Origin: Pseudalkalibacillus decolorationis
GTDB taxonomy: Bacteria > Bacillota > Bacilli > Bacillales > Fictibacillaceae
DNA: 64,000 nt
Direction: 5' to 3'
Assembly: GCF_024609785.1 (NCBI RefSeq)
Contig: NZ_JANHJQ010000008.1
Span: 145,292 to 209,291 of the forward strand
The stretch's first letter is position 1, and every line of letters begins with the position of its first letter. Positions 26,001-34,400 of this stretch are shown piece by piece. Below the pieces are notes generated by a model that was given only the letters and a program-made list of their open reading frames with translations, did not search any database and was not told where the DNA came from. Both the position numbers and the translations under genes were made by a program.

Positions 26001-26168
26001 CAAGTAAGAAAAGCGGAAGCGCCTTGACCAGGTGCGACAAGCGCTGGAGATTCTGTAACATAACACGCTTTTTGTGTTTGTGGAAGAATCGAAGCGACCT
26101 CGAGCACCTAGGCGCTGGAGCTAGACATTACTCCTATGCCTACAAAATTTTATACTTTCTTACCTTGT
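26001..26168. repeat. MITE-like repeat, family B diverged copy
   Basis: Starts CAAGTAAGAAAAGCGGAAGC and ends ATACTTTCTTACCTTG, giving imperfect terminal inverted repeats. The interior has the GGCGCTGGAGCTAGACATTA block common in Bacillaceae repeats. It is related to the copies at 39696, 54265 and 63154. Confidence 0.75.
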
Positions 26169-26200
26169 AAAGAAAACTCGGCGATTGCTTTCTTAACGTG
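26167..26200. repeat. miniature internally deleted repeat
   Basis: TAAAGAAAACTCGGCG joined to GCTTTCTTAACGTG: both ends of the family A element with almost nothing between. It probably arose by deletion. Confidence 0.5.
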
Positions 26201-26204
26201 AAAA

Positions 26205-26242
26205 AAATACGAAAGACGCCGGAACACACCCCCAACGTCTTT
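26205..26242 (-). terminator. terminator of the symporter operon
   Basis: AAAGACG (26212-26218) pairs with CGTCTTT (26236-26242). On the minus strand it is followed by CGTATTTTTTTC. A family A repeat now separates it from the last gene. Confidence 0.7.
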
Positions 26243-26253
26243 TAGTATCATCA

Positions 26254-26350
26254 TAAAGAAAACTTGGCAAAGCCAAGCCTTTGGCGCCGGCTGAGCTTTA
26301 GTTGCGCTTATACTATAGAAAGTATTTTTTATACTTTTTTAACGTGTTAA
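26254..26350 (-). repeat. MITE-like repeat, family A copy 3
   Basis: TAAAGAAAACTTGGCAAAGC at one end and ATACTTTTTTAACGTGTTAA at the other. It ends 9 bp from the symporter stop codon. Confidence 0.85.
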
Positions 26351-26358
26351 AAAATTTA

Positions 26359-27828
26359 TCATGAATTGATATTTCGGTATCCTTCAGCAGCCGTAATGTT
26401 TTTGGATTGGGTTAGTGCACTGATTACAAAGACGATCACTACGTTACACATCAGGCCTAGGATACCAGCGTGTATTTCCAATGGGGTCGACTCAGCAACG
26501 AGCTGGTAATAATAGTTAACAACAGTACCCACGATCAATCCTATAATGACAGCAGGTGCAGTTGCACGTTTGGAGTAGAGAGCTCCGTATACTCCTGGCG
26601 CAAACTGAACGATCGATCCATAGGCACCAAGCAATAAGGCTATAAGTCCCTGTCCGCCAAAAATGGTGATAAAATAAGCCAGTCCCCCAATTACAAAAAT
26701 ACCGACTCTCATGATTAGAAGGGTCGTCTTTTCAGATAACTCGGTTTTGATATTCTTGATAACGCCATCGGTGAACTCCAAGGAGGCACTGTGGGTAATT
26801 GCATCAGCGGTAGACATTGCCGCCGCTAAAGCCCCCGCCCCAACAAGTCCATAAATCCAACCGGGTAGACTAAGCACCGTTGTAATCAATACGGGGAGGA
26901 TTTGATCTGGCGAGTCGAGTGTTGCTGGGTCGACTACATTGACAGCTGCAAAACCAACAAGCAGAAGCGGAATCAGAAATAGTGCGAACACTGGATAGAT
27001 GAGTACGGTCTTTTTTATTGTCCGCGGATTCGAAGCATATGATTTTGAAAAAAGATGTGGCCACATCAAGAATCCGATGAGTGAGACAAGAATTGTTGTT
27101 GTATAAGCCATCGGTGACATCGTGGACCCCGCATTCCCGATTTCGAGAAAACCAGGGTTGTTTTCTAATATATTATTGAACATGCCCGAGACACTGTCAT
27201 GAAGCTGATTCACGATCGCCAATCCAACCACCCAGGAAATGATGATCATCAAAAGGCCCTGGAAAACATCAGACCAAGCGGCTGCCCGTAATCCACCAGT
27301 CGCAACATAAATTACGACGATTCCATAAGAGACCAAAGCCCCCAGCCAAAAAGGAATACGACCCTCCGTCATAATATTAAAAATGTAGGCCATTCCTTTC
27401 ATTTGAGTGGCAAGATATTGGATCGATGCTAATAGAGCAATCAATCCTATTAAAATGGGGAGAAGTCTGCTACCGTAACGCTTCTTCATGAACCCAGAAA
27501 CGGTGTAGATATTATATTTACGACCAATTTTGCTGATTTTCGGTCCGATGATATACCATGGGAGAATTGCAAAAGCTGTATACGTCAAAATATAAAGAGC
27601 TGGTGCACCTTTAGAATAAGCCCAGCCAGGTGCCCCGAGGAATGAAAAGGCACTAAAAACGGCTCCACCCATCAGGAACCACATGACAATCAATCCGAGT
27701 TTCCCACTTGCTACCGCAAATTCATCCAGGGAGCCCTTATCCCTACCTTTACCAGCCAACACACCAATAACCAGTGCGATTACAAGGTAGGCGATCATTA
27801 TGAACATCGCGATTTGCCAATGTTCCAT
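26359..27828 (-). CDS. sodium:solute symporter (SSS family)
   Basis: A 489-residue membrane protein with about 13 helices, the size and layout of SSS-family Na+/solute symporters. Recognisable parts are GGAVFSAFSFLGAPGWAYSKG, ATGGLRAAAWSDVFQGLLM and GALAAAMSTADAITHSASLE (family signature). It is nearest in feel to the pantothenate/proline-type branch. It is the last gene of a four-gene operon and its ATG directly follows the TAG of the DUF3311 gene. Given the amidase and amidohydrolase upstream, the likely cargo is an amide, ureido or hydantoin-type compound; this is inference. Confidence 0.88.
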   Translation of the reverse strand: MEHWQIAMFIMIAYLVIALVIGVLAGKGRDKGSLDEFAVASGKLGLIVMWFLMGGAVFSAFSFLGAPGWAYSKGAPALYILTYTAFAILPWYIIGPKISKIGRKYNIYTVSGFMKKRYGSRLLPILIGLIALLASIQYLATQMKGMAYIFNIMTEGRIPFWLGALVSYGIVVIYVATGGLRAAAWSDVFQGLLMIIISWVVGLAIVNQLHDSVSGMFNNILENNPGFLEIGNAGSTMSPMAYTTTILVSLIGFLMWPHLFSKSYASNPRTIKKTVLIYPVFALFLIPLLLVGFAAVNVVDPATLDSPDQILPVLITTVLSLPGWIYGLVGAGALAAAMSTADAITHSASLEFTDGVIKNIKTELSEKTTLLIMRVGIFVIGGLAYFITIFGGQGLIALLLGAYGSIVQFAPGVYGALYSKRATAPAVIIGLIVGTVVNYYYQLVAESTPLEIHAGILGLMCNVVIVFVISALTQSKNITAAEGYRNINS

Positions 27829-28050
27829 CTAGTTCGCCTCCTCTTCATCTTTATCTGGATCGATTCGATATAAGAACAACACGATTAGAAAGGTAACAAT
27901 GATCCAAAGAATGACCCAAAAGAATGAAAAGGGGAGCCCAAAGATAATTGGTGTTTCTCGATTCCCTAATGAAAACAAAGGGAAAAGTAACAGAAGTAAA
28001 GGAATCAATAAAGAAAAACTGTAAATAGCTGTGAATTTTCTTTTACTCAT
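27829..28050 (-). CDS. DUF3311-type small membrane protein, symporter partner
   Basis: A 73-residue protein with two helices (SFSLLIPLLLLLFPLFSLG and FSFFWVILWIIVTFLIVLFL) and an acidic tail (RIDPDKDEEEAN). Small DUF3311 proteins are regularly encoded immediately before an SSS symporter and are thought to be its accessory subunit. The ATG overlaps the stop of the amidohydrolase gene by 4 bp and the stop abuts the symporter ATG, so the three are tightly coupled. Confidence 0.82.
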   Translation of the reverse strand: MSKRKFTAIYSFSLLIPLLLLLFPLFSLGNRETPIIFGLPFSFFWVILWIIVTFLIVLFLYRIDPDKDEEEAN

Positions 28051-29660
28051 TTAACATCCTCCTTGGTTAAATAAGACACTTCAATATTTCCATCTAAAAT
28101 GGTCATCTCTACTTGTATATCTTTTAATCTGCTAGGATCGCAATTTAAGATTGATTCGTTTAGCACCACGAAATCAGCAAGCTTTCCTACTTCAACGCTT
28201 CCTTTTATGTCTTCTTCAAAACTGGCATAAGCGCCGGACCAGGTGTATGCTTTGATCGCTTCATGTACGGCGACGTTCTGGGTATCGCCGACCAATTGTC
28301 CTGATTTACTTAGACGGTCTACAGCTGTTTGAATTCCATGGAGAGGATTGACTGTTGTGATGGGACTGTCTGAACCTAGTGCAAATATGATTTCGTTGTC
28401 AATAAAACTTTTTAGAGGAAACATGGTGTGGATTCTTTCTCCGTAATCTTTGATATAGCCATCCCCAAACTCATAGAGAAAGGCAGGGTTTGGAATTGGA
28501 ATAATCTCTAATTCTCTAATTTTCTGAATGAGATCTGGGGGTGTCATTCCTGAGTGTTCGATTCGGTGTCGATGGTTTGTTCTGGGATGATGTTCAAGGG
28601 CAGTCTGGATGGCTTCAATCATCATTTCAACAGCTTCATCCCCAATAGCGTGGGCGGTAATTTGCCATCCTAACTCGTGTGCCTTTCCTAATCGGTGATT
28701 CAACTCATTTTGATCAAGGTATAAGATCCCGGATTCATTCGGATTACTCGTGTACGGTTCTCTGGTCTTCGCGGTAGGACCGCTGCTGCTTCCATCGATG
28801 AATACTTTGGCAGGACCTACTTTAAACCAATCATTACCTAGACCAGTCATTATGCCACTTCCCACCCCTTTTTCAACCATACCAGGAGAGTCATGTAGCG
28901 ATCCATAAAGTGTATAGACACGCTGTTTGACGTTCTTTGACTGCACTGCTTTTTGAAGATAACGGATATGATCCGGTCCGTAACCCCCTGCATCATGTAC
29001 GCTTGTGATCCCCTTTTCCAGGAAATCTTGTGAAGCAAGTTCCAATCCTTTTAATATCTCTTTCTCGGAGTAGTTTGCAAACAGAACCAAGTTCATATGG
29101 GCTGCTTCTAAAAGTAAACCAGTCAATTCTCCACTTTCTCTGACATATTTTCCGCCTACCGGGTCTTCTGTCGTAGCATCTATCCCTGCTAATTCCAGTG
29201 CTTTAGAGTTTACACATGAGATATGGCCGCACGTTCGAACAACGATGATGGGGTGTTCTGTGGAAACCTTATCAAGGTCCCATCGTGTCGGATGTCTGCC
29301 TTCTGCTAGGTTGTTTTGATTATAGCCCCATCCTCGTATCCAATTACCAGCAAGTGTTGTGTTAGCTGCTTCCATTAATTTTTCTTGCAGTTCTTTAATA
29401 TTCTTAACATCCTTCCCATTCACACCGAGTTTGTTCGTTCCATAAAGTTCAAGGTGAGCATGAGCATCAATAAAACCAGGTAACAGACTTCTTCCTTCTA
29501 AGTCGATCATTTCCGTATTACCATCAGCAAGGGACAAAATTTCTTTACTTGTCCCGACAGAGAGAATACGGTTTTCGTAAATGGCAACTGCTTCACAAAC
29601 AGAAAACCCAGTGTCTACAGTGACTATTTCTCCATTAATAAACGCCTTTGTCGCTTTCAA
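28047..29660 (-). CDS. amidohydrolase, YtcJ-like (metal-dependent)
   Basis: About 537 residues, a metal-dependent amidohydrolase of the YtcJ/AepA group with a (beta/alpha)8 barrel. The metal site begins LLPGFIDAHAHLELYG; further ligands are in ITAHAIGDEAVEMM, HRHRIEHSG and FALGSDSPITTVNPLHGIQT. The start is placed at the TTG at 29660, because AAGGAG lies 7 nt upstream; a longer frame to 29738 overlaps the previous gene. The substrate is unknown. The neighbours (M20 amidase upstream, transporter downstream) suggest it opens a cyclic or linear amide before the amidase acts. Confidence 0.85.
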   Translation of the reverse strand: MKATKAFINGEIVTVDTGFSVCEAVAIYENRILSVGTSKEILSLADGNTEMIDLEGRSLLPGFIDAHAHLELYGTNKLGVNGKDVKNIKELQEKLMEAANTTLAGNWIRGWGYNQNNLAEGRHPTRWDLDKVSTEHPIIVVRTCGHISCVNSKALELAGIDATTEDPVGGKYVRESGELTGLLLEAAHMNLVLFANYSEKEILKGLELASQDFLEKGITSVHDAGGYGPDHIRYLQKAVQSKNVKQRVYTLYGSLHDSPGMVEKGVGSGIMTGLGNDWFKVGPAKVFIDGSSSGPTAKTREPYTSNPNESGILYLDQNELNHRLGKAHELGWQITAHAIGDEAVEMMIEAIQTALEHHPRTNHRHRIEHSGMTPPDLIQKIRELEIIPIPNPAFLYEFGDGYIKDYGERIHTMFPLKSFIDNEIIFALGSDSPITTVNPLHGIQTAVDRLSKSGQLVGDTQNVAVHEAIKAYTWSGAYASFEEDIKGSVEVGKLADFVVLNESILNCDPSRLKDIQVEMTILDGNIEVSYLTKEDVK

Positions 29661-29664
29661 CAAA

Positions 29665-30912
29665 TCACTCCTTCTCATTAGATTGTGAAATACGTAAAGC
29701 GGTTTGATACAATAACTGAACCCCGTTTTCAATATCATTCATTTCAGCAAATTCCAATGGATTATGGCTAATCCCTTTCTCACAACGAACGAAAATCATA
29801 CCGTAGTCGCACATATAAGACATGAAAAGTGCATCGTGAAAAGGACCACTCATCAAAACTGGTGAATACAGCTTCAACTTATCACTTTCCTCTTTCATGA
29901 TTTCTTTGATCCATTCTGCACAATATCTAGGGCCACTGCGTGTATCTTCTTTTATCTTATGTGTGAGATTGTAAGCTGAGGCTGTTTTCTCAATAATATG
30001 ATAGAGTTGCTTCTCAATACTCGTACGTCTCTCAAGGTCAATATCGCGTAGATCGATCGTAAACTCCACTTTTTCTGCGATAATGTTCCTTGAGTTCGGA
30101 AAGACTTGTAAACTTCCAACTGTACCAACAGTCGTATCTTCTCCCACCCTCTTTACCAAATCATCATATTGACGAATGATTTCTGAAGCCCCGACGAGCG
30201 CATCTTGTCGTAAATTCATCGGAACAGACCCAGCATGTCCTGCAAAACCTTCAAGTGTTACCGTCAGCCAAATAGGGCCCGAAATCCCCGAAACGATTCC
30301 AACGGGTTTTCCTTGCGCTTCAAGAACAGGACCTTGTTCAATATGAAGTTCCAGGAATGCTGCAACGTCTCCTTTTTGGTATACAGGACTTTTCGAAAGA
30401 TCCGGCTCAACCCCAAATTCCTTTAAGGCATCCCTTCTTGTCATCCCATTTTTATCTTTACGATCCAGTTCTCCATCTTCCAGCATGCCAGTTAACGCGC
30501 GAACTCCAAAGACCCCTTTGTTAAATCGGCACCCTTCTTCATCTGAAAAACAAATGACTTCAATCGTTCGATTAGGGACGATTCCGTCATCTGTCAACGT
30601 ATGGATGACTTCAATAGCCCCCAATGCTCCAGCAGTTCCATCGAAACGACCACCATAAGGCTGTGAATCGACATGAGAACCCATGATGAGAATCGGCTTT
30701 TCCTTATCTCGGCCTTCCAAACGTCCAATTAAATTACCAAACTCATCAATTCGAGTAATCAACCCGGCCTCTTCCATCCATCCTTTTACCACTTGAATCG
30801 CTTGACGATCCTCCTTTGAATGAGCTAAACGGCAAACACCAGTCTCACCGATTTTCCCAATTTTAGCTAACTCATAAAGATTGTTACTCAATCGATCTCG
30901 ATTAATTGGCAT
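29665..30912 (-). CDS. M20 family N-carbamoyl-L-amino-acid hydrolase / allantoate amidohydrolase
   Basis: A 415-residue zinc hydrolase of the M20 family, amidase/hydantoinase-carbamoylase branch. Metal ligands appear in GSHVDSQPYGGRFDG, SDEEGCRF and LELHIEQGPVLE; the late SGPFHDALFMSYMCDYGMIF and GISHNPLEF complete the site. Such enzymes cleave N-carbamoyl amino acids, allantoate or ureidoglycine. No other allantoin genes are present, which favours the carbamoyl-amino-acid role. It is the first gene of the operon. TGA at 29665 is followed after 4 nt by the TTG of the amidohydrolase. Confidence 0.88.
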   Translation of the reverse strand: MPINRDRLSNNLYELAKIGKIGETGVCRLAHSKEDRQAIQVVKGWMEEAGLITRIDEFGNLIGRLEGRDKEKPILIMGSHVDSQPYGGRFDGTAGALGAIEVIHTLTDDGIVPNRTIEVICFSDEEGCRFNKGVFGVRALTGMLEDGELDRKDKNGMTRRDALKEFGVEPDLSKSPVYQKGDVAAFLELHIEQGPVLEAQGKPVGIVSGISGPIWLTVTLEGFAGHAGSVPMNLRQDALVGASEIIRQYDDLVKRVGEDTTVGTVGSLQVFPNSRNIIAEKVEFTIDLRDIDLERRTSIEKQLYHIIEKTASAYNLTHKIKEDTRSGPRYCAEWIKEIMKEESDKLKLYSPVLMSGPFHDALFMSYMCDYGMIFVRCEKGISHNPLEFAEMNDIENGVQLLYQTALRISQSNEKE

Positions 30913-31237
30913 GTCCTCACCCTTTTTACATTTTTAAAATCACTACAATTTAAATTACTGAATATTCCTTATTTTTATTACTATCATACCTGACCATATT
31001 TGGAATTTCTATCAAACTTTTAAATAGCAAATTAAAACATGAGTTTTTTAATGTGTGGAAACACCTAAAGGTTATAGTAAAAAGGAATTGAAATGATATA
31101 TATTCTTCTATTCCTCTTTTTTCCGGGACACATTGTCAGGCTAAAGCACTGTTTATTTAAATATTCTGATATAACAATTGATTCTATCACACGATGAACC
31201 TATACTATTCCTTAATATTTTAATAGGAGGGAACATT

Positions 31238-32179
31238 TTGAAGAATTCATGGAATAAGATTTTGATTGTTGCATTATTGGGTATCCTTGTTGTGGCTGGA
31301 TTGAACTTTCCACTCGCTGAAGCTCAAAAGAGTGGACATGCTCTTGATTGGAACGGAAAGACAATATCAACGCTAGAGGTTAATGGGAAACCCTATGTTC
31401 AAGTAGAAAAAGTGGCACAAGCAGCAGGAGTCAACCTACATAAAGGGTCAAACAAATTCTTTATGCGCTCAAGGCTGGATCATATCCTAAAAAAAGGTGT
31501 TATCCGAGTAGGAACGACAGGTGACTATAAACCTTTTACGTACTACAATACGGAAACGAACAAATATGAGGGGTACGATATTGAGGCTGCAAAATTAATG
31601 GCTGAAGATCTTGGCGTTGATATTGAATTTGTGAGGACCTCTTGGCCGACATTAATGGAAGATTTATTAGATAATAAGTTCGACATTGCCGTTGGTGGGA
31701 TCAGTAGGAATACGGACCGTCAAAAGACTGCTCATTTAACTCACCCCTATATAAACGATGGAAAAGCTCCTTTAATCCGTGGAGAAGATAAAGAAAGGTT
31801 CCAGAGTCTAGAAGACATTGATCAGCCCGATGTCACAATTGGTGTGAATCCTGGTGGAACAAATCAAAAGTTTGTCGATGCAAATATTAAAAATGCAAAT
31901 GTAATCGTTGTCGAAAATAACCTTGATATCCCACAAATGGTCGCTGAAGGTGAAGTCGATGTAATGATTACTGACAGTATAGAAGCCATCTATTATGCCA
32001 GTAAAGATTCAAGACTATATGCCGCCCTGACTGACAATACGTTTACAAAGTCTCAGAAGGGTTATCTTATGCACCAAAACGATCCTGTCTTCCAAAATTG
32101 GGTGAATCTTTGGATGGATGAAATGGAATTGCAAGGTGAGTTCGACCGCTTAGAACAAAAATGGATATACGGTGATTAG
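31238..32179 (+). CDS. exported cyclohexadienyl dehydratase-like protein (PheC type) with N-terminal stalk domain
   Basis: About 313 residues: signal anchor (KILIVALLGILVVAGLNFPL), a short copper-amine-oxidase-N-like module (GKTISTLEVNGKPYVQVEKV), then a type II periplasmic-binding fold. The fold closely follows PheC of Pseudomonas: SRLDHILKKGVIRVGTTGDY, TSWPTLMEDL, VNPGGTNQKFVDANIKNA and ITDSIEA. PheC turns arogenate or prephenate into phenylalanine or phenylpyruvate. The Glu of the TD(A/S)IEA segment, important in PheC, is kept. The TTG start at 31238 has AGGAGGG upstream. An ordinary amino-acid-binding protein is the alternative, but no ABC transporter genes adjoin it. Confidence 0.72.
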   Translation: MKNSWNKILIVALLGILVVAGLNFPLAEAQKSGHALDWNGKTISTLEVNGKPYVQVEKVAQAAGVNLHKGSNKFFMRSRLDHILKKGVIRVGTTGDYKPFTYYNTETNKYEGYDIEAAKLMAEDLGVDIEFVRTSWPTLMEDLLDNKFDIAVGGISRNTDRQKTAHLTHPYINDGKAPLIRGEDKERFQSLEDIDQPDVTIGVNPGGTNQKFVDANIKNANVIVVENNLDIPQMVAEGEVDVMITDSIEAIYYASKDSRLYAALTDNTFTKSQKGYLMHQNDPVFQNWVNLWMDEMELQGEFDRLEQKWIYGD

Positions 32180-32594
32180 GACAAAATAGGTAACATCAAA
32201 CTCATATTCTCACAAGGACATGTTTGCTGCTACTGCAAACATGTCCGTTCCATTTATAGAGTCTTAGCAGAAAGGCTTCCTTGCACCTTTGTAATGCTTG
32301 ATTTGGGGCATAGGTGAATGTTGACGGTTTAGAAGGAAAAGGACAATTTTTATAGAATATAGATTAGCATCCACTATTGGTTAATAATTTCATCTCCAGT
32401 TATCCAAAATAGCAATAGATAAGAAACCTTAGCTTATTGTACATGCTATGATTACCCTAGGTGGAAATAAGTAACAATCTGGTGGTTCAACAAGTTTAAG
32501 CCCCAGACGCATAAGTTTTCAGTCCTGCCAAGCTTTTTGGAAGGAGGATCGTTTTGATTCTTTAAAAATTATAATTATAATTGGAGGAATTGAG
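32180..32594. other. intergenic region with one strong hairpin
   Basis: A 415-bp gap. It holds the stem GGACATGTTTGC / GCAAACATGTCC (32216-32246), which lacks a T tract, and AT-rich sequence before the VOC gene. No gene seen. Confidence 0.6.
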
Positions 32595-33053
32595 ATGTCA
32601 GTTGAAAATGCAACAAACAAAAATACAACGAACGTAGACAAAGTTAAAACAGATAAAATTTTTGTTAATTTACCGGTTAAAGATCTGAATAAATCCGTCG
32701 ACTTTTTTACTAAAGTAGGGTTCGAATTCAACCCCCAATTTACTGATAAAAATGCAACATGCATGGTTATCAACGAGAACATATTTGTCATGTTATTGGT
32801 TGAAGATTATTTTAAAACATTTACCAAAAAAGAAATTTCTGATTCAACAAGTAGTACAGAAGTTATTGTTGCCTTATCAGCTGAAAGCAAGGAGAAAGTT
32901 GATGAGATTGTTAATAGGGCTTTAGCATCAGGTGGAAAGGCTTCAAATGATCCCGTTGACCACGGCTTTATGTATGGATGGAGTTTTCAGGATATAGATG
33001 GTCATCTATGGGAGTTCATGTATATGGACGAAAGTGCAATCGAACAACATTAA
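32595..33053 (+). CDS. VOC (glyoxalase/bleomycin resistance) family protein
   Basis: A 152-residue protein of the vicinal oxygen chelate fold. After a polar N-terminus (about 20 residues) comes KIFVNLPVKDLNKSVDFF, and the C-terminal half ends DPVDHGFMYGWSFQDIDGHL plus WEFMYMD, with the usual Asp-Pro-Asp-Gly-His-like turn as DIDGHLWE. Members include glyoxalases, dioxygenases and antibiotic-binding proteins. No substrate can be read from the sequence. GGAGG lies 7 nt before the ATG. Confidence 0.88.
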   Translation: MSVENATNKNTTNVDKVKTDKIFVNLPVKDLNKSVDFFTKVGFEFNPQFTDKNATCMVINENIFVMLLVEDYFKTFTKKEISDSTSSTEVIVALSAESKEKVDEIVNRALASGGKASNDPVDHGFMYGWSFQDIDGHLWEFMYMDESAIEQH

Positions 33054-33160
33054 GAATGAAAATCACTTCGGAGATTATGATTCTATAATTCACTTTAATC
33101 CGATTCATATTTCATTCATGCATTACAGGAGTTAAGTAGCTAAACATGACGTAATCTTAA

Positions 33161-33192
33161 AAGCCTGCATCGCAATGAATGCAGGCTTTTTT
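33161..33192. terminator. bidirectional terminator
   Basis: AAGCCTGCAT-CGCAATGA-ATGCAGGCTT with T7 on the plus side and A-rich sequence on the other. It lies between the convergent VOC and eda genes. Confidence 0.9.
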
Positions 33193-33201
33193 TGTTCAAC
33201 C

Positions 33202-33835
33202 CTATTGTTTGTTTACCTTTTTTACGGTTTCTTTTATTTCTTGATTTGTACCTTTTGTCAGGCTTCCGCCAATACCAATCGCAAGTGCACCTGCATCAAA
33301 CCAGTCTTTAGCATTTTGACCGGATATACCCCCTGTAGGGATAAAATGAATTCCTGGAAAAGGATCCTTTAATCCTTTTAAATATGTCGGACCAAAAAGG
33401 TTGCTAGGAAAAAGTTTTAATAATGTTAATCCATGATTATAAGCGGTGACCACTTCAGTTGGCGTTAATACTCCTGGGATATAGAGAACGTGTTTATTTT
33501 TTGAGAAATCCACAAGCTCCTCAACAAAACCAGGACTAATAAGAAACTTGGCGCCAGCTTCCACCGCTAATTGCGACTGGTCCACATTTGTTACGGTACC
33601 CGCTCCAACAATAAGATTCTCATACTCAGAAAAATGTTGGATCACCTTTTCAGCTTCGGGAATCGTAAAGGTGAGTTCAAGACACTTTATCCCCGCTGTC
33701 AATGAGTACGTTTCCTTTATCAATCGTCTCAGTTACTGATGGAGCTCGTAATACGGCAATCAGCTTTGTCTCTTTTAACACCTCAAGTTGTTTTAGTTGA
33801 TCTAAGTCTTTGAACGTATTATTAGTCAATGTCAA
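33202..33835 (-). pseudogene. eda: KDPG aldolase with single-base frameshift
   Basis: Two frames together make a full-length (about 211 residues) 2-keto-3-deoxy-6-phosphogluconate aldolase, which splits KDPG into pyruvate and glyceraldehyde-3-P. Frame one starts at TTG 33835 behind GGAGAGGG (TFKDLDQLKQLEVLKETKLI, then AVLRAPSVTETID). Frame two carries GIKCLELTFTIPEA, LIVGAGTV, LISPGFV, LLKLFPSNLFGP and PTGGISGQNAKDW, including the Schiff-base lysine. The switch maps to a GGGG run (33691-33694); removing one G restores DSGIKCLEL. This is therefore a homopolymer slip, a recent mutation or a sequencing error. The second frame alone (33202-33723) would lack the first strand and helix of the barrel. 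Confidence 0.88.
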
Positions 33836-33851
33836 TGGTCCCTCTCCTTCT

Positions 33852-34400
33852 TTATTCTAAGTTACTATGGCGCGTTAAGGCGGAGTTATTGTCTTCCTCT
33901 AGCTTTGAAGCAAAACTTAAGCACACTGCGTCACAAAATATATGGACACATTGATCAAAAAGGGAACCTAATGGTTGGATGCTCGTTGCTTCTTCTTCTC
34001 TCCGAAACTTTGTAGCAGCAGGAATGTGAGCAATAAGTGTTGAATTCAACGCTAATTCCGAATCCGTTTTTGTCGTAATACTAACAACCGAGCAGTCTAG
34101 ATCCCTTGCCTTTTTTACCGTATTAACGACACTCTTTGTTGTTCCAGACCCAGAAACGGCCACGACGACATCTCCTGTTTGGAGTGATGGAGTAATTGTC
34201 TCTCCGACGACATACACGTGTGCACCTAAATGCATGAGGCGCATCGCAAAGGACTTGGCCATGAAACCTGATCGTCCCTCTCCTACCACAAAGATTCGAT
34301 TTACTGATTGTAACTGCTGGGCTACACTTCCTATCAGTCTGGATTCTACTTGCTCTAATACATGTTTTATTTCATTTAAGATCATGTTTAACTCATTCAT
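33852..34400 (-). CDS. hxlB: 6-phospho-3-hexuloisomerase (PHI, SIS domain)
   Basis: A 182-residue SIS-domain isomerase. The sugar-phosphate loop is GEGRSGFMAKSFAMRLMHLG, followed by DVVVAVSGSGTTKSVV and the C-terminal EATSIQPLGSLFDQ typical of PHI. It interconverts hexulose-6-phosphate and fructose-6-phosphate in the ribulose monophosphate pathway. The start overlaps the end of hxlA by 8 bp with AAGGAG 7 nt upstream, so the two are translated together. The gap to eda is 16 bp. Confidence 0.9.
   Translation of the reverse strand: MNELNMILNEIKHVLEQVESRLIGSVAQQLQSVNRIFVVGEGRSGFMAKSFAMRLMHLGAHVYVVGETITPSLQTGDVVVAVSGSGTTKSVVNTVKKARDLDCSVVSITTKTDSELALNSTLIAHIPAATKFRREEEATSIQPLGSLFDQCVHIFCDAVCLSFASKLEEDNNSALTRHSNLE

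Noticed and set aside
30235..30426. Antisense frame in the M20 hydrolase gene
   Set aside because: Shadow of a well-supported enzyme gene; no start signals.
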